NCBI RefSeq assembly: GCF_023336735.1
Contig: NZ_JAMBAQ010000010.1
Span: 17,893 to 81,892 of the forward strand
Direction of reading: 5' to 3'
Length of the DNA stretch: 64,000 bases
Origin: Moraxella oculi
Lineage (GTDB): Bacteria > Pseudomonadota > Gammaproteobacteria > Pseudomonadales > Moraxellaceae
Shown here: positions 9,730-19,055 of the stretch, piece by piece
How positions within the stretch are numbered: position 1 is the first letter of the stretch
Layout: the number at the start of each line of letters is the position of its first letter
Made by a program: the position numbers and the translations under genes
Notes under the pieces: generated by a model
Told to the model about the DNA's origin: nothing
Database searches by the model: none
What the model saw: the letters and a program-made list of their open reading frames with translations, nothing else

Positions 9730-10938
9730 ATGGCAGATTTAAGTAAAATCACCGAAATTGAAGATTTACGCCGTGTCGCTGAGCGTAAAGTACCGCGTAT
9801 GTTCTATGATTATGTAGACTCAGGCTCATGGACGCAGACCACTTATCGCAACAACGAAACAGATTTCGATCGTATTAAGCTACGCCAACGAGTGTTGGTG
9901 GATATGGAAGGTCGTACGCTTGCCACCAAGATGATTGGGCAAGATGTGCATATGCCTGTCGCCATCGCACCGACAGGGTTTACGGGCATGATGTGGGCTG
10001 ATGGTGAAATTCATGCCGCTCGTGCCGCCGAAAAGTTTGGCGTGCCTTTCTCACTCTCAACAATGAGCATCTGTTCAATCGAAGATGTGGCAGAAAATAC
10101 CACCAAGCCTTTTTGGTTCCAGCTTTATGTCATGCGTGATAAGAAATTCATGGAAAATCTTATTCGTCGTGCCAAAGATGCCAAGTGTTCTGCATTGATT
10201 TTGACAGCAGATTTGCAGGTGTTAGGACAAAGACACAAAGACATTAAAAATGGTCTTTCCGCCCCTCCTAAACCCACACTAAAAAACATCCTAAACTTAA
10301 TGACGAAGCCACAATGGTGTTTTAACATGCTTGGCACAAAGCGTCATACTTTCCGCAATATCGTAGGTCATGCCGAAGGGGTTGGTGATTTGTCCAGCCT
10401 ATCTTCATGGACAGCAGAGCAGTTCGACCCTCGTCTGAACTGGGACGATGTCGCACGCATCAAAGATCTATGGGGTGGCCCACTCATCATCAAAGGCATC
10501 ATGGAACCAGAAGATGCCATCTTAGCTGCTCGCTCTGGGGCGGACGCCATGGTCATCTCAAATCACGGTGGTCGCCAGCTTGATGGCGCACCAAGCTCCA
10601 TTTCTGCCCTAGCCGATTGCGTTCAGGCAGTACAATCAGAAAATGGTGCTTGCGAAGTCTGGCTAGACAGTGGCATTCGTTCAGGTCAAGATGTCCTAAA
10701 AGCCATCGCCCTTGGTGCAAAAGGTACGATGATCGGTCGCTCTTTCCTTTACGGCCTAGGTGCTTATGGAGAAGATGGTGTACGCCGCGCCTTAGAAATC
10801 ATTTACAAAGAGTGCGACATCACCATGGCGTTTTGTGGACACACAAACATTCAGCATGTCAATGAAGACATTTTTATTAAAGGCACTTATGAAAACCTAA
10901 AAGTTAAAGAGCCACACATCACGCCAATCCGTTGGTAA
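9730..10938 (+). CDS. lldD: FMN-dependent L-lactate dehydrogenase
   Basis: This 402-residue member of the alpha-hydroxy-acid oxidase family oxidises L-lactate to pyruvate and passes electrons to quinone at the inner membrane. Visible family features are VAIAPTGFTGMMWADGE (FMN binding), LTADLQVLGQR, VISNHGGRQLDGAPSS (catalytic His and substrate Arg) and LDSGIRSGQDVLKAIALGA (phosphate site). An AAAGG ribosome-binding site precedes the ATG. The 224-nt gap after lldP holds the lldP terminator and, presumably, the lldD promoter. Confidence 0.95.
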   Translation: MADLSKITEIEDLRRVAERKVPRMFYDYVDSGSWTQTTYRNNETDFDRIKLRQRVLVDMEGRTLATKMIGQDVHMPVAIAPTGFTGMMWADGEIHAARAAEKFGVPFSLSTMSICSIEDVAENTTKPFWFQLYVMRDKKFMENLIRRAKDAKCSALILTADLQVLGQRHKDIKNGLSAPPKPTLKNILNLMTKPQWCFNMLGTKRHTFRNIVGHAEGVGDLSSLSSWTAEQFDPRLNWDDVARIKDLWGGPLIIKGIMEPEDAILAARSGADAMVISNHGGRQLDGAPSSISALADCVQAVQSENGACEVWLDSGIRSGQDVLKAIALGAKGTMIGRSFLYGLGAYGEDGVRRALEIIYKECDITMAFCGHTNIQHVNEDIFIKGTYENLKVKEPHITPIRW

Positions 10939-10956
10939 TCTTCAAAAACTCATCAG

Positions 10957-10989
10957 CCCCAAAAATCAAGTCAAATTTTTGGGGTTTTT
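10957..10989. terminator. Bidirectional terminator between lldD and the AraC gene
   Basis: CCCCAAAAAT and ATTTTTGGGG form a perfect stem followed by TTTTT on the plus strand; it overlaps the 3' end of the converging regulator gene. Confidence 0.85.
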
Positions 10990-11853
10990 ATTCAAACTCT
11001 CTAGCATATTCATGCGAAATACCCCAGCATTCACCCCTTCATTTTGGCGAAAAAATTTACCGAAATGGGTGCCATCAACAAAGCCTAGCATTTCACCAAT
11101 GGTATTGATGGAGTGCTGACTGTGTGCAAGCAACCGCTTAGATTCTAATAAAATTCGATCATTAATCAACCTTTTGGCAGACTTTTGAGCATGGGTTTGG
11201 CAGGTGGTATTTAGTGTTTTGGGTGTGCAAGCTAATTTATCGGCATAATACTTAACTTGATGGCATTCAAAAAGATGACACTCTAACAATGCCAAAAATA
11301 TCAAATATCTTCGATGACTGGCGTCAACAGGAGGTGCTGGCATGCCAAAATACACCTGCAATCGATGTAAAAAAGCAGCCAGCTGCGATTGTAAGATGGC
11401 AATTTTTAACATGTGGTTATCAGTGTTTTTACCGCAATCAAACAGCTTGATGAACGCAGCCATTTCCGCCTTTCCATCATCATCAAAAATTTGGACATTT
11501 GGCAAGTGATCAATATCAATGCCCCTAGGCAAAAATTCATCTCGCCATGCCAAAATATAAGCATCTGCCTGATCACTCATGGACAGCTGATGCAAAGTGT
11601 TCGGCGGTATGAGTATCGCCTGCCCTACTGTCAAACACCTCTCTTGAAAGTCAATCATGTGCCATGCCGTACCTTGCGTGCAATAAAACCATACCCAAAA
11701 TTCAAAACGATGCAGCCGCTCTAATTGCCCAAGCAATGCTTGAGAATGAGCATCATCACTGGTGGCAAATTGACGAAATGAACCGCAATTAAATTGTTGA
11801 TTTGGCGATTTGGTTTGAATGTTAACAATGGTAATGGGTTTCATTTTTACCAT
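10966..11853 (-). CDS. AraC-family transcription regulator
   Basis: This 295-residue protein has an N-terminal cupin-like sensing domain (about 15-170) and a C-terminal two-helix AraC DNA-binding domain (about 190-285). The latter includes YYADKLACTPKTLNTTCQ and INTIGEMLGFVDGTHFGKFFRQNEGV. It is transcribed divergently from the EmrB/EmrA-type efflux pair across an 83-bp A/T-rich gap, so it is the likely regulator of that pump; this is inferred from position only. Confidence 0.88.
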   Translation of the reverse strand: MVKMKPITIVNIQTKSPNQQFNCGSFRQFATSDDAHSQALLGQLERLHRFEFWVWFYCTQGTAWHMIDFQERCLTVGQAILIPPNTLHQLSMSDQADAYILAWRDEFLPRGIDIDHLPNVQIFDDDGKAEMAAFIKLFDCGKNTDNHMLKIAILQSQLAAFLHRLQVYFGMPAPPVDASHRRYLIFLALLECHLFECHQVKYYADKLACTPKTLNTTCQTHAQKSAKRLINDRILLESKRLLAHSQHSINTIGEMLGFVDGTHFGKFFRQNEGVNAGVFRMNMLESLNKNPKNLT

Positions 11854-11891
11854 AAAAAAGTTAGAATTTTACCTATTTTAACTTAATTTTT

Positions 11892-11903
11892 TATTTTAAA
11901 ATA
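11892..11903. promoter_or_regulatory. Palindrome in the divergent araC-efflux intergenic region
   Basis: TATTTTAAAATA is a perfect 12-bp palindrome in the 83-bp gap. It may be part of an operator, but in such A/T-rich sequence chance is possible. Confidence 0.25.
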
Positions 11904-11936
11904 GCCAAAATTTTACGCATCACTTTTTTTTCATTC

Positions 11937-13535
11937 ATGGCACTCCAAGACAACGGCTACATCTATAAAGCCGATGAGAAGCCTTTTATGGCAGGCTCAC
12001 CAGCATCGCCCATGCACACAAGCGGACGCAAAATCGCTTATGTCATCATTGGCATTCTATTGATTTTTTGTGCAGGATTACAAAACGGTCTGATGATTGT
12101 TAATATCGCCCAAGTGCGTGGCGAACTTGGCTTGAGCGTCATGCAAGGCGTATGGGTGCAATCAGCCTATTTAATGAGCAATGCCGTGATGGGCATGATG
12201 TGGCTAAAAATTCGCCAACATTATTCCTTACAAAAATTCGTTCGCTGGACTTTGGTACTGATGTTCATCAGCAACATACTACAAGCCTTCGGCGGTCAAT
12301 TTGAATTGGAAATCATTGCACGCTTCATCATGGGCGTAGGCACTAGCGGACTTTTGACTCTTGGCATGTTCTATGCCATGCAGACCTTTCGTGCAGGCAG
12401 TGCACTCATTCCCTTAGCATTGTCAGCAGGTCTCATGCAAGCGGTAACCAGTCTTTGCTACATGATATCACCCACAATTCTTGCAGATGGCAATTTAAAC
12501 GCCATTTTCATATTTCAGCTTGGAATCACTCTGATCTGTTTGTCGGCGGTGATATACTTACCCTTACCCAGAGGGTATCATGAAGCATCTTTGACATGGC
12601 GTGATTGGCTTAGTTTTGGAGTATTTGCAGTAGGATTGGCATTGCTTTGTGGCTATTTAAGCCTTGGTAACTTGGTTTGGTGGAGTACAAACTGGCTTGG
12701 TTGGTTATTGGCAGGTGGTGTGGGATTCACAGCTCTGGCCTTATGGCTTGAAGCCCAAAGGAAGAACCCTCTCATTGACTGGCATTGGATTTCAGCACGA
12801 CAAATCGCCTCTTTTTTGCTGATGGCAATGATGACAAGGGTATTCACCACCGAACAGACAGTAGGTGCTGGTGGCGTACTCGCCTTGATGGGGTTCAATA
12901 CTGAACAACTGTATCACTATTATGCCATCATCTTTATTGCTTCACTGGCTGGCCTGGTCATGAGCATCATCACCCTTAACCCAACAGACATTCGTCGCAA
13001 TACCATGATCGCCCTACTATTGATGGCAATCGGTGCCTATTTGGACATTGGCGTATCCACTCAGACACCTGCCACACACTTTTATGCCAGTCAAGCATTG
13101 ATGGCCTTTGCTACTTTTTATTTTTCAGGTCCTGTCATGCTTGAAGGCATGGTGCGTGCGATTGCTTCAGGGCTTGAACAAATCGCAGGATTCATCGCCA
13201 TTTATTCAGCAACACAAGTACTTGGCGGACTGCTTGGCAACGCCATTTTTGGTGCTTATGTTCAAATTCAAACTCAATATCATTTACAACAATTAACCAC
13301 AAACATCGTCATAGACAACGGCATCATTCATACCCAAAACATCAAACAATCCATGCAATACGCCATCTTTGAGGCAAAAATCCTAGCATATAACGATTTG
13401 TTTTTTTGGATTTGGGTATTTGCCAGCTTAGGCTTTATGATTTGTTTTGTATTTTGGGCGTATCGTCGCCATCAAGGCATTAATGTGCTGGAAGTTGAAA
13501 TGCAAAAATTAAAAGCCCGTCTTGCAAAAAGTTAA
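11937..13535 (+). CDS. MFS multidrug efflux transporter, EmrB/DHA2-like
   Basis: This protein of about 532 residues is a 14-segment major facilitator. Its first segment contains VNIAQVRGELGLSVMQGVWVQSAYLMSNAVMG, placed as in EmrB-type drug-proton antiporters (motif D1). It is followed at 31 nt by an EmrA-like adaptor, as in emrAB systems but in reverse order. No Shine-Dalgarno sequence is visible before the ATG at 11937; later ATGs at 11988 or 12012 remain possible starts. The substrate is unknown. Confidence 0.85.
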   Translation: MALQDNGYIYKADEKPFMAGSPASPMHTSGRKIAYVIIGILLIFCAGLQNGLMIVNIAQVRGELGLSVMQGVWVQSAYLMSNAVMGMMWLKIRQHYSLQKFVRWTLVLMFISNILQAFGGQFELEIIARFIMGVGTSGLLTLGMFYAMQTFRAGSALIPLALSAGLMQAVTSLCYMISPTILADGNLNAIFIFQLGITLICLSAVIYLPLPRGYHEASLTWRDWLSFGVFAVGLALLCGYLSLGNLVWWSTNWLGWLLAGGVGFTALALWLEAQRKNPLIDWHWISARQIASFLLMAMMTRVFTTEQTVGAGGVLALMGFNTEQLYHYYAIIFIASLAGLVMSIITLNPTDIRRNTMIALLLMAIGAYLDIGVSTQTPATHFYASQALMAFATFYFSGPVMLEGMVRAIASGLEQIAGFIAIYSATQVLGGLLGNAIFGAYVQIQTQYHLQQLTTNIVIDNGIIHTQNIKQSMQYAIFEAKILAYNDLFFWIWVFASLGFMICFVFWAYRRHQGINVLEVEMQKLKARLAKS

Positions 13536-13565
13536 CATTCCTAACCACACATGTAAGGAATCATC

Positions 13566-14708
13566 ATGACAACCAACTCACACAATCAAACAAGCAGCGA
13601 CACCGATTCGCTTGATAAGACAACTCAAAGCACAGCAACGGACCCCACAGCCACCCAAGAAGGTTGGCAACCCAAAAAGAAATCACCCGCCAAAAAAATT
13701 CTAGTGCTTGGACTGATCATTGCAGGCATATTGGGCATTTTATACGCTTATCATTTGCCACCATTTTCCCCAAAATTCATCGAAACCAATAATGCCTATG
13801 TGCGTGGTAAACCCGTACAAGTTTCTCCCAAAGTGGCAGGCTACATCAAAGAAATATTGGTACAGGACTATCAATGGGTGGAAAAAAATCAGGTCTTGGC
13901 TCAAATTGAAACCGATCAGTTTAAAATGAAAGTCGCCCAAGCAAAAGCAGGCTTAATTTCTCAAGAAAATGCACTTGGTAAAATCAAGCAGGCTCAAAAC
14001 TCTGCTAATGCCAATATCGCCATGGCGGATGCTAATATTGAATCAGCAAAAGCAACCCTTGCTAATGCACAGGTACAATTTGACAGAATGCGTAAGCTGC
14101 TATCTGCCGATGCCATATCTCGCCAAGAATATGACAACGCCCAAGTTGCCCTTAAAAAAGCTCAATCCACTCTTAAACAAGCAACCGCCCAAAAACAAAG
14201 TGCCCTTCAAGAACTTGCGAATGTAGGCGTCAATAAACAAGGCAATATTGTTGCCATTGACAATGCCAAAACAGGACTTGAACTTGCCGAATTAGAATTG
14301 TCATACACCACGATTAAAGCCCCCATCTCAGGACAGCTGGGTGAAATCATGGCAAAACAAGGTCAGCTGGTGAGCGTAGGAACCAATCTGATGAGCATTG
14401 TTCCACCTGAACATTGGCTCATTGCCAATATCAAAGAAACAGAAGTCGCAAGCATTGCGATTGGGCAACCAGCACGCATTGAAATTGATGCCTTAGGCGG
14501 TAAGCAAGTACTGACTGGCAAGGTGGTACAAATTGCCCCTGCCACAGGTTCAGAATTTAGCACCCAAAAAACCGACCCAAGCACAGGTAATTTCATCAAA
14601 ATCACCCAAAGAATACCTGTAAAAATTGAATTTGATGCCAATCAACCAACCGTTAACCAAATTAGCATTGGCATGTCAGCCAGAGTACAGATTGATAAAA
14701 TTCACTGA
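13566..14708 (+). CDS. HlyD/EmrA-type membrane-fusion adaptor
   Basis: This 380-residue protein has a polar N-terminus, a single membrane anchor at about residues 46-64, and a lipoyl/barrel-sandwich region (FIETNNAYVRGKPVQVSPKVAGYI). A long alpha-hairpin rich in Ala, Gln and Lys (about 125-230) and a beta-barrel with TTIKAPISGQLGEIMAKQGQLV follow. It connects the inner-membrane transporter encoded just upstream to an outer-membrane channel; no TolC-like gene is nearby. TAAGGA lies ahead of the ATG. Confidence 0.92.
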   Translation: MTTNSHNQTSSDTDSLDKTTQSTATDPTATQEGWQPKKKSPAKKILVLGLIIAGILGILYAYHLPPFSPKFIETNNAYVRGKPVQVSPKVAGYIKEILVQDYQWVEKNQVLAQIETDQFKMKVAQAKAGLISQENALGKIKQAQNSANANIAMADANIESAKATLANAQVQFDRMRKLLSADAISRQEYDNAQVALKKAQSTLKQATAQKQSALQELANVGVNKQGNIVAIDNAKTGLELAELELSYTTIKAPISGQLGEIMAKQGQLVSVGTNLMSIVPPEHWLIANIKETEVASIAIGQPARIEIDALGGKQVLTGKVVQIAPATGSEFSTQKTDPSTGNFIKITQRIPVKIEFDANQPTVNQISIGMSARVQIDKIH

Positions 14709-14710
14709 TA

Positions 14711-14738
14711 AAAACCCCCTCTAAAAAAGAGGGGGTTT
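14711..14738. terminator. Terminator between converging genes
   Basis: AAACCCCCTC and GAGGGGGTTT form a perfect 10-bp stem around seven bases, between the adaptor gene and ppiD. Confidence 0.75.
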
Positions 14739-14754
14739 ACCTTATATCATTCTT

Positions 14755-16593
14755 TTATCTTAGAATGTTCCGATTAATTGCCACATCATTTGTATTTTTT
14801 AGATACCAAATATAATCCGATAATTGGTCCTGCCCAATATTATCTCGAATCATCATCGCCGCTTGTGCTCTTTGGTTGGCAGAAAGCTGTGCAGTCGCTT
14901 GCATGCTGACTGGTCCACCAACAATCACACTCGCACCGTCATCTGTCTTGACCGCCCAAACATCGTCAGCCCCAGAATTATGTAAAAACAGCCCAGAACG
15001 CTCTTGAGGTAAAAGGCGTGGATTTTGGCGTGCGATGATGCCAAAATGAGTACTGGGCGTCATTAGGGAGCGGACACCATTCTTTTTGGCTTCATCAGCA
15101 AGCCTATTGGCAGCATCAAATGCAAGCTGTATGGCTTTTTGCTGGGTCAGTCGCACTTTGATGTCATCGCTTGCTTGTGCCAAAGTCAAAGTTTTGGGTT
15201 CTTGATGATTAGATGGTTGCACCCAAACAGTTTTATCACCTAAAGTGATGTTGGCACTCACCGCCTGATCTTCAATCGTAAACTCATCGAATGCCGCTGC
15301 AATGACCGCAGGTTGTGATAAGACAGTATGATTATCTTGCTTTGGATAGTTCTTGATAGACTTAGCTTCCAGACCTGTTTGCATGGCAATGTCTGAGATA
15401 CCCATACCATCAGTAGCCATCGTATTGATTTTTTCAATCAGATCATTATAGGCAATCTGTCGCTGATTACGCATCGCCATCTGCACCAGCTCATCATGCA
15501 CGCTGTCAATCGTCAGACTGCCCGCTTTGGTCAATTTAAAGAATTGATAACCAAATTTTGTCTTGACAGGACGACTGACCTCACCGACTTTTAGACCCGA
15601 CAATGCCAGATTTACCTCTGCTGCGTCGTTACCGAACACCGAAGGATTATACTGACCAATATACCCCCCAGACTCACCACTTGGGTCATCAGAGTAAGAT
15701 TTGGCAAGCTCTTCAAACGACTCGCCTGCATCAAGCTTGGCTTGAACCTCATTTGCTCTATTTTGAGCATCAGCACCAGAAAGCAAAATTTGTGCAAGCT
15801 CTCGACCATCTGACACGCCATTTTTTTCTAAGTACACATCAAATTGTGCAGCAATATCAGCTTGGGTCGGCGGATCAATCTTAACATCATTGGGCGATAA
15901 TTCAATGTAGGACAAATCCACTGATTCTGGTTGCACCAAAGCATCTTTATTGGCATTATAATAGTCATCAATCTCTGCTTGTGAAACACTCACTGATTGG
16001 GCATAATCTTGCCAATTCAGACGATGCACCCAAATCTCACGAGTTTCAGACTGCAAATCAAGCAAACGACTGATTTGTTCATCAGGATAAATCGCAGTAC
16101 CCAAAATACCTGCGGTCAATTGACGAATGTTTAATTGTGTGCGAAATCTTTGGAACAACTCATCTTTAGTCAGATGATTTTGCTGCAAAAACATTGCAAA
16201 AATATCATTAGAAAATTGCCCATTTTGATGAAAGCTTTCGTCTTGAGCAATCAGGCGACTGATTTGCTCATCTGATATTGCCATGCCTAAAACATGTGCT
16301 TGGTTTTGTAATAATGCACGACCTACCAGCGTTTCAATCACCTCATCAACCAATACCTCTTCACGAATCATACTGGCATCATTGGTTTGTAACAACTGTG
16401 TACGATAACGATTAAGCTCGGATTGAAATTCATTCAGACCAATCGAAGCATCACCCACCCGAATCACTTCATGCGAGCCTAGTGCGCCACCCCCACCAAT
16501 GCCCTGAACACCCAAAAATGCCATAGGCACCAAAATCAGCCCCATCGTAATCCGACCTGGCCAGCTTTGCAAAAAATTACGCAATTTTTCCAT
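14755..16593 (-). CDS. ppiD: PpiD periplasmic chaperone / peptidyl-prolyl isomerase
   Basis: This 612-residue protein has one N-terminal membrane anchor (about 16-36). A SurA-like chaperone region (about 40-200) and a parvulin domain (about 255-370; LDAGESFEELAKSYSDDPSGESGGYIGQ, KTKFGYQFFKL) follow, then a long C-terminal chaperone part. It assists outer-membrane and periplasmic protein folding at the SecYEG exit. The position downstream of hupB matches E. coli, with a hairpin terminator in between. Confidence 0.92.
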   Translation of the reverse strand: MEKLRNFLQSWPGRITMGLILVPMAFLGVQGIGGGGALGSHEVIRVGDASIGLNEFQSELNRYRTQLLQTNDASMIREEVLVDEVIETLVGRALLQNQAHVLGMAISDEQISRLIAQDESFHQNGQFSNDIFAMFLQQNHLTKDELFQRFRTQLNIRQLTAGILGTAIYPDEQISRLLDLQSETREIWVHRLNWQDYAQSVSVSQAEIDDYYNANKDALVQPESVDLSYIELSPNDVKIDPPTQADIAAQFDVYLEKNGVSDGRELAQILLSGADAQNRANEVQAKLDAGESFEELAKSYSDDPSGESGGYIGQYNPSVFGNDAAEVNLALSGLKVGEVSRPVKTKFGYQFFKLTKAGSLTIDSVHDELVQMAMRNQRQIAYNDLIEKINTMATDGMGISDIAMQTGLEAKSIKNYPKQDNHTVLSQPAVIAAAFDEFTIEDQAVSANITLGDKTVWVQPSNHQEPKTLTLAQASDDIKVRLTQQKAIQLAFDAANRLADEAKKNGVRSLMTPSTHFGIIARQNPRLLPQERSGLFLHNSGADDVWAVKTDDGASVIVGGPVSMQATAQLSANQRAQAAMMIRDNIGQDQLSDYIWYLKNTNDVAINRNILR

Positions 16594-16713
16594 AACAAAT
16601 CACTTTTTTCATCTACAAAATAAACCTTATCATAATACGCTAAAAAGACCAAATACTCAAAATTTTTTCGCATTTTTATGAAAAAAATTATTAAAGACTG
16701 CCTACCAGAAAAA

Positions 16714-16745
16714 TAACAAAACACCCCTTGTTAACCAAGAGGTGT
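16714..16745 (-). terminator. Terminator after hupB
   Basis: On the minus strand ACACCTCTTG and CAAGGGGTGT form a stem (one wobble) followed by TTTTGTTATTTTT. Confidence 0.75.
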
Positions 16746-16803
16746 CAAAGCCGTTATTGCTTAAGAATGTTAGTTTTGTTGGCTACTTTAATCAGTGCGT
16801 CAA

Positions 16804-17076
16804 TCAGTTGACCGCATCTTTAAAGACTTTACCAGCTTTAAAGCTAGGAATTTTACTGGCAGCGATTTGTAGCGGTTCGCCAGTTTTTGGATTGCGGCCA
16901 CTGCGTGCAGCACGCTCTTTGATGCTAAAAGTACCAAAGCCAACCAATGCCACATTATCGCCACGCACCAATGCGTCTTGCACACTTGAAGTGAAAGCAT
17001 TTAGTGCTTTTGCGGCTTGGTCTTTGGTCAGACCCGCTTCGTTTGCAATTGCATCAATCAATTCTGACTTATTCAT
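16804..17076 (-). CDS. hupB: DNA-binding protein HU
   Basis: This 90-residue protein is a typical HU subunit: [21 protein letters not shown] at the N-terminus, [21 protein letters not shown] forming the DNA-binding arm with the family RNP signature, and a basic C-terminal helix. It bends and compacts DNA. The start is set by GAGGAAC upstream and by the universal family N-terminus; the frame is open 16 codons further but without similarity. It precedes ppiD, as in enterobacteria. Confidence 0.97.
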   Translation of the reverse strand: MNKSELIDAIANEAGLTKDQAAKALNAFTSSVQDALVRGDNVALVGFGTFSIKERAARSGRNPKTGEPLQIAASKIPSFKAGKVFKDAVN

Positions 17077-17144
17077 GATCAGTTCCTCAAGATTAAGTGA
17101 AATAAAAATTATCAATAAGCACAAGAGTGCCTATCGCCTAGTGC

Positions 17145-17173
17145 ATTGTATGATTATCATTGATCATTTACAA
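17145..17173 (-). promoter_or_regulatory. Sigma-70 promoter of hupB
   Basis: On the minus strand TTGTAA (17173-17168) and TACAAT (17150-17145) are separated by exactly 17 bp, giving a leader of about 60 nt before hupB. Confidence 0.75.
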
Positions 17174-17343
17174 GGGGATAAGCATAAAAATATCATAAAA
17201 TTTACAAAAAACAGTAAAATTTTGGCAAAGTTTGCTAAAAAACTCTTGTTTAACAGTCATCATTCATCTCATCGACCGACACATCATGATGAACATGGGT
17301 TTTGTGATGGGTTTTGTTATATGATAAAAATGATGGCAGCATG

Positions 17344-17373
17344 CAAGCGAATTGATATCAAGCGAATTGATAT
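17344..17373. repeat. Perfect 15-bp tandem duplication
   Basis: CAAGCGAATTGATAT occurs twice in immediate tandem in the hupB/SCP2 intergenic region, about 70 bp upstream of the next promoter. Confidence 0.9.
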
Positions 17374-17442
17374 GATTTTATGTAGTTTCGGCTAAAAATC
17401 GTAGCTTTTTGCAAAAATCTGTAATTTTTTCACACAGTCATT

Positions 17443-17470
17443 TTGTTTTTTAGTCTTTTTAGGATACAAT
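17443..17470 (+). promoter_or_regulatory. Sigma-70 promoter for the SCP2-like gene
   Basis: TTGTTT and TACAAT are 16 bp apart, about 60 nt upstream of the start codon at 17535. Confidence 0.6.
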
Positions 17471-17534
17471 CACTCAAACATTAACAACGATTTTAAGTGT
17501 TAAACCTCACTTAAAACAATTTTAGGACGATTTC

Positions 17535-18239
17535 ATGGCAGATAACCAAATTTTTCAAAACTCTCCACAAACCCCCAACCAAAATACCCAGCAACAACCC
17601 ACAGGGGTGATCTCACAAGGCGTATTAAGCGTGGTGCTGGTGTTTTTAGAATCAGCCATGACACTCATGCTTAGGTTTAATCCAAAATTACGCCAGCTTG
17701 CCTACCCTTTGGTTCAAAACAATACAGTAGTCAGCATCCGCACTTATCTGCCTCATGTGCAAATATTTGCCACTTTCAACCAGCATGGCATTTTGCTTGA
17801 CACTCAACTGCCTGACCATAAACACAGTGCAGACATCATGATCAGCGCATACAGCTTTGAGTTAGTAAACATGCTTAGTAGCCATAGCATACAAGCAGTA
17901 GAAAAGCTTCAAATTCGTGGCGACATTGTACAAGTCGCTCAGCTTAAAGAATTTCTAGTACAGCTTGGTATTGGTGGCGTGATTGATCAACTGTTGCGTA
18001 AATTTAGAAAAGCCCCTGAAAGCAAGCCCACAGCAGAAGATAAACTTAAAAAAATCAGCGAATTACAAGCTAAAATCTCTGAACAGTCTGATAAAATTGA
18101 TGCCCTAAACACTCAAAACATTCGTTTAAGCACACAGCTGACCGAAGCCCAAACCAAACAAAAAAGCACCTTTGCAGGATTCATCATCGCCAGCTTAATT
18201 GCCATCATAGCCATTCTTTCACATTTTTTCATTGGGTAA
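17535..18239 (+). CDS. SCP2-like protein with C-terminal membrane anchor
   Basis: This 234-residue protein has a polar, Gln/Asn/Pro-rich start and a middle domain (about 50-155) compatible with an SCP2 sterol-carrier-like fold. A charged coiled coil follows (about 160-210, heptad-like KKISELQAKISEQSDKIDALN), then a single C-terminal hydrophobic segment (about 213-233). SCP2 plus coiled coil recalls the ubiquinone factor UbiJ, but the terminal membrane segment is not typical and no ubi genes adjoin. The function is not recognised with certainty. Confidence 0.6.
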   Translation: MADNQIFQNSPQTPNQNTQQQPTGVISQGVLSVVLVFLESAMTLMLRFNPKLRQLAYPLVQNNTVVSIRTYLPHVQIFATFNQHGILLDTQLPDHKHSADIMISAYSFELVNMLSSHSIQAVEKLQIRGDIVQVAQLKEFLVQLGIGGVIDQLLRKFRKAPESKPTAEDKLKKISELQAKISEQSDKIDALNTQNIRLSTQLTEAQTKQKSTFAGFIIASLIAIIAILSHFFIG

Positions 18240-18245
18240 GTTAGC

Positions 18246-18290
18246 ACCTAAAAAAGCGTATCTTGACATATGGATACGCTTTTTTTAGGT
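18246..18290 (+). terminator. Rho-independent terminator
   Basis: ACCTAAAAAAGCGTATC and GGATACGCTTTTTTTAGGT form a long stem with a T run on both strands. Confidence 0.9.
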
Positions 18291-18429
18291 CATTGTAAGT
18301 TGAAAAGCCGCCATCAATAACCACAGGCATTCATTTAAAAAATAACTTTAAATGAATGCCTAAAGAAAAGACATGATTTACTTTACCGATCCAAGAATTT
18401 GGCAAAAATCAGTCCATCAACACAAAATA

Positions 18430-18461
18430 ATCTTGACCTATTTACTAGGAATTATTATAAT
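18430..18461 (+). promoter_or_regulatory. isc promoter with IscR-type box
   Basis: TTGACC (18433-18438) and TATAAT (18456-18461) are exactly 17 bp apart. The spacer and flanks (ATCTTGACCTATTTACTAGG) resemble the type 1 IscR site, which overlaps the same elements in the E. coli iscR promoter. This supports autorepression by [2Fe-2S]-IscR. About 75 nt of leader follow. Confidence 0.75.
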
Positions 18462-18542
18462 AAGCAACAATAATTTTTACGATTGATTTTCTTTTTTTGA
18501 GTTTGATGCACAAAAGCAACTGGGCGATATTAGGTATTTAAT

Positions 18543-19055
18543 ATGCGTTTAACCACTCGTGGCAGATATGCAGTAACTGCTTTACTTGACTTGGCGGTAC
18601 AAGAAAATCGTCATCAAGGTGCCGTTTCACTGTCTGACATTGCAAAACGCCAATCCATCTCCATCTCTTATCTTGAACAGCTATTTTCCAAGCTTCGCAA
18701 AAAAGGCTTGGTAAATAGCACGCGTGGTGCATCAGGTGGCTACCATCTTGCCAAGCCATTGCACGAGATTGATGTCATGAGCATCATTACCGCTGTTGAT
18801 GAAAGTGTCAACGCAATGCAATGTGGCGGTAAAGGCGACTGTCAAGACGGTGCGATGTGCCTGACGCATGATTTATGGCATAACCTTTCTGCACATATTT
18901 CTGTCTATTTGAGCAATGTTACGCTTGACCAGTTGCTACATTCAAAAAACACACAGCTCATCGCCGACCGCCAAGAGCATAAGATTCGCCACGAGAAAAA
19001 TGATAAAAAAGATCAAATCAATACCATCAACTTAATTGGGATTAATCCAGCATGA
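18543..19055 (+). CDS. iscR: Iron-sulfur cluster regulator IscR
   Basis: This 170-residue Rrf2-family regulator has an N-terminal winged helix ([38 protein letters not shown]) and the three cluster-binding cysteines C94, C100 and C106 in [13 protein letters not shown], followed by His109. It senses [2Fe-2S] status and should repress its own operon at the box just upstream. It overlaps iscS by 4 nt (ATGA), implying translational coupling. Confidence 0.96.
   Translation: MRLTTRGRYAVTALLDLAVQENRHQGAVSLSDIAKRQSISISYLEQLFSKLRKKGLVNSTRGASGGYHLAKPLHEIDVMSIITAVDESVNAMQCGGKGDCQDGAMCLTHDLWHNLSAHISVYLSNVTLDQLLHSKNTQLIADRQEHKIRHEKNDKKDQINTINLIGINPA

Noticed and set aside
17151..17173. Possible Fur box TGATTATCATTGATCA near hupB
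   Set aside because: Only a partial match to the Fur consensus, and the segment is fully explained as the spacer of the hupB promoter.
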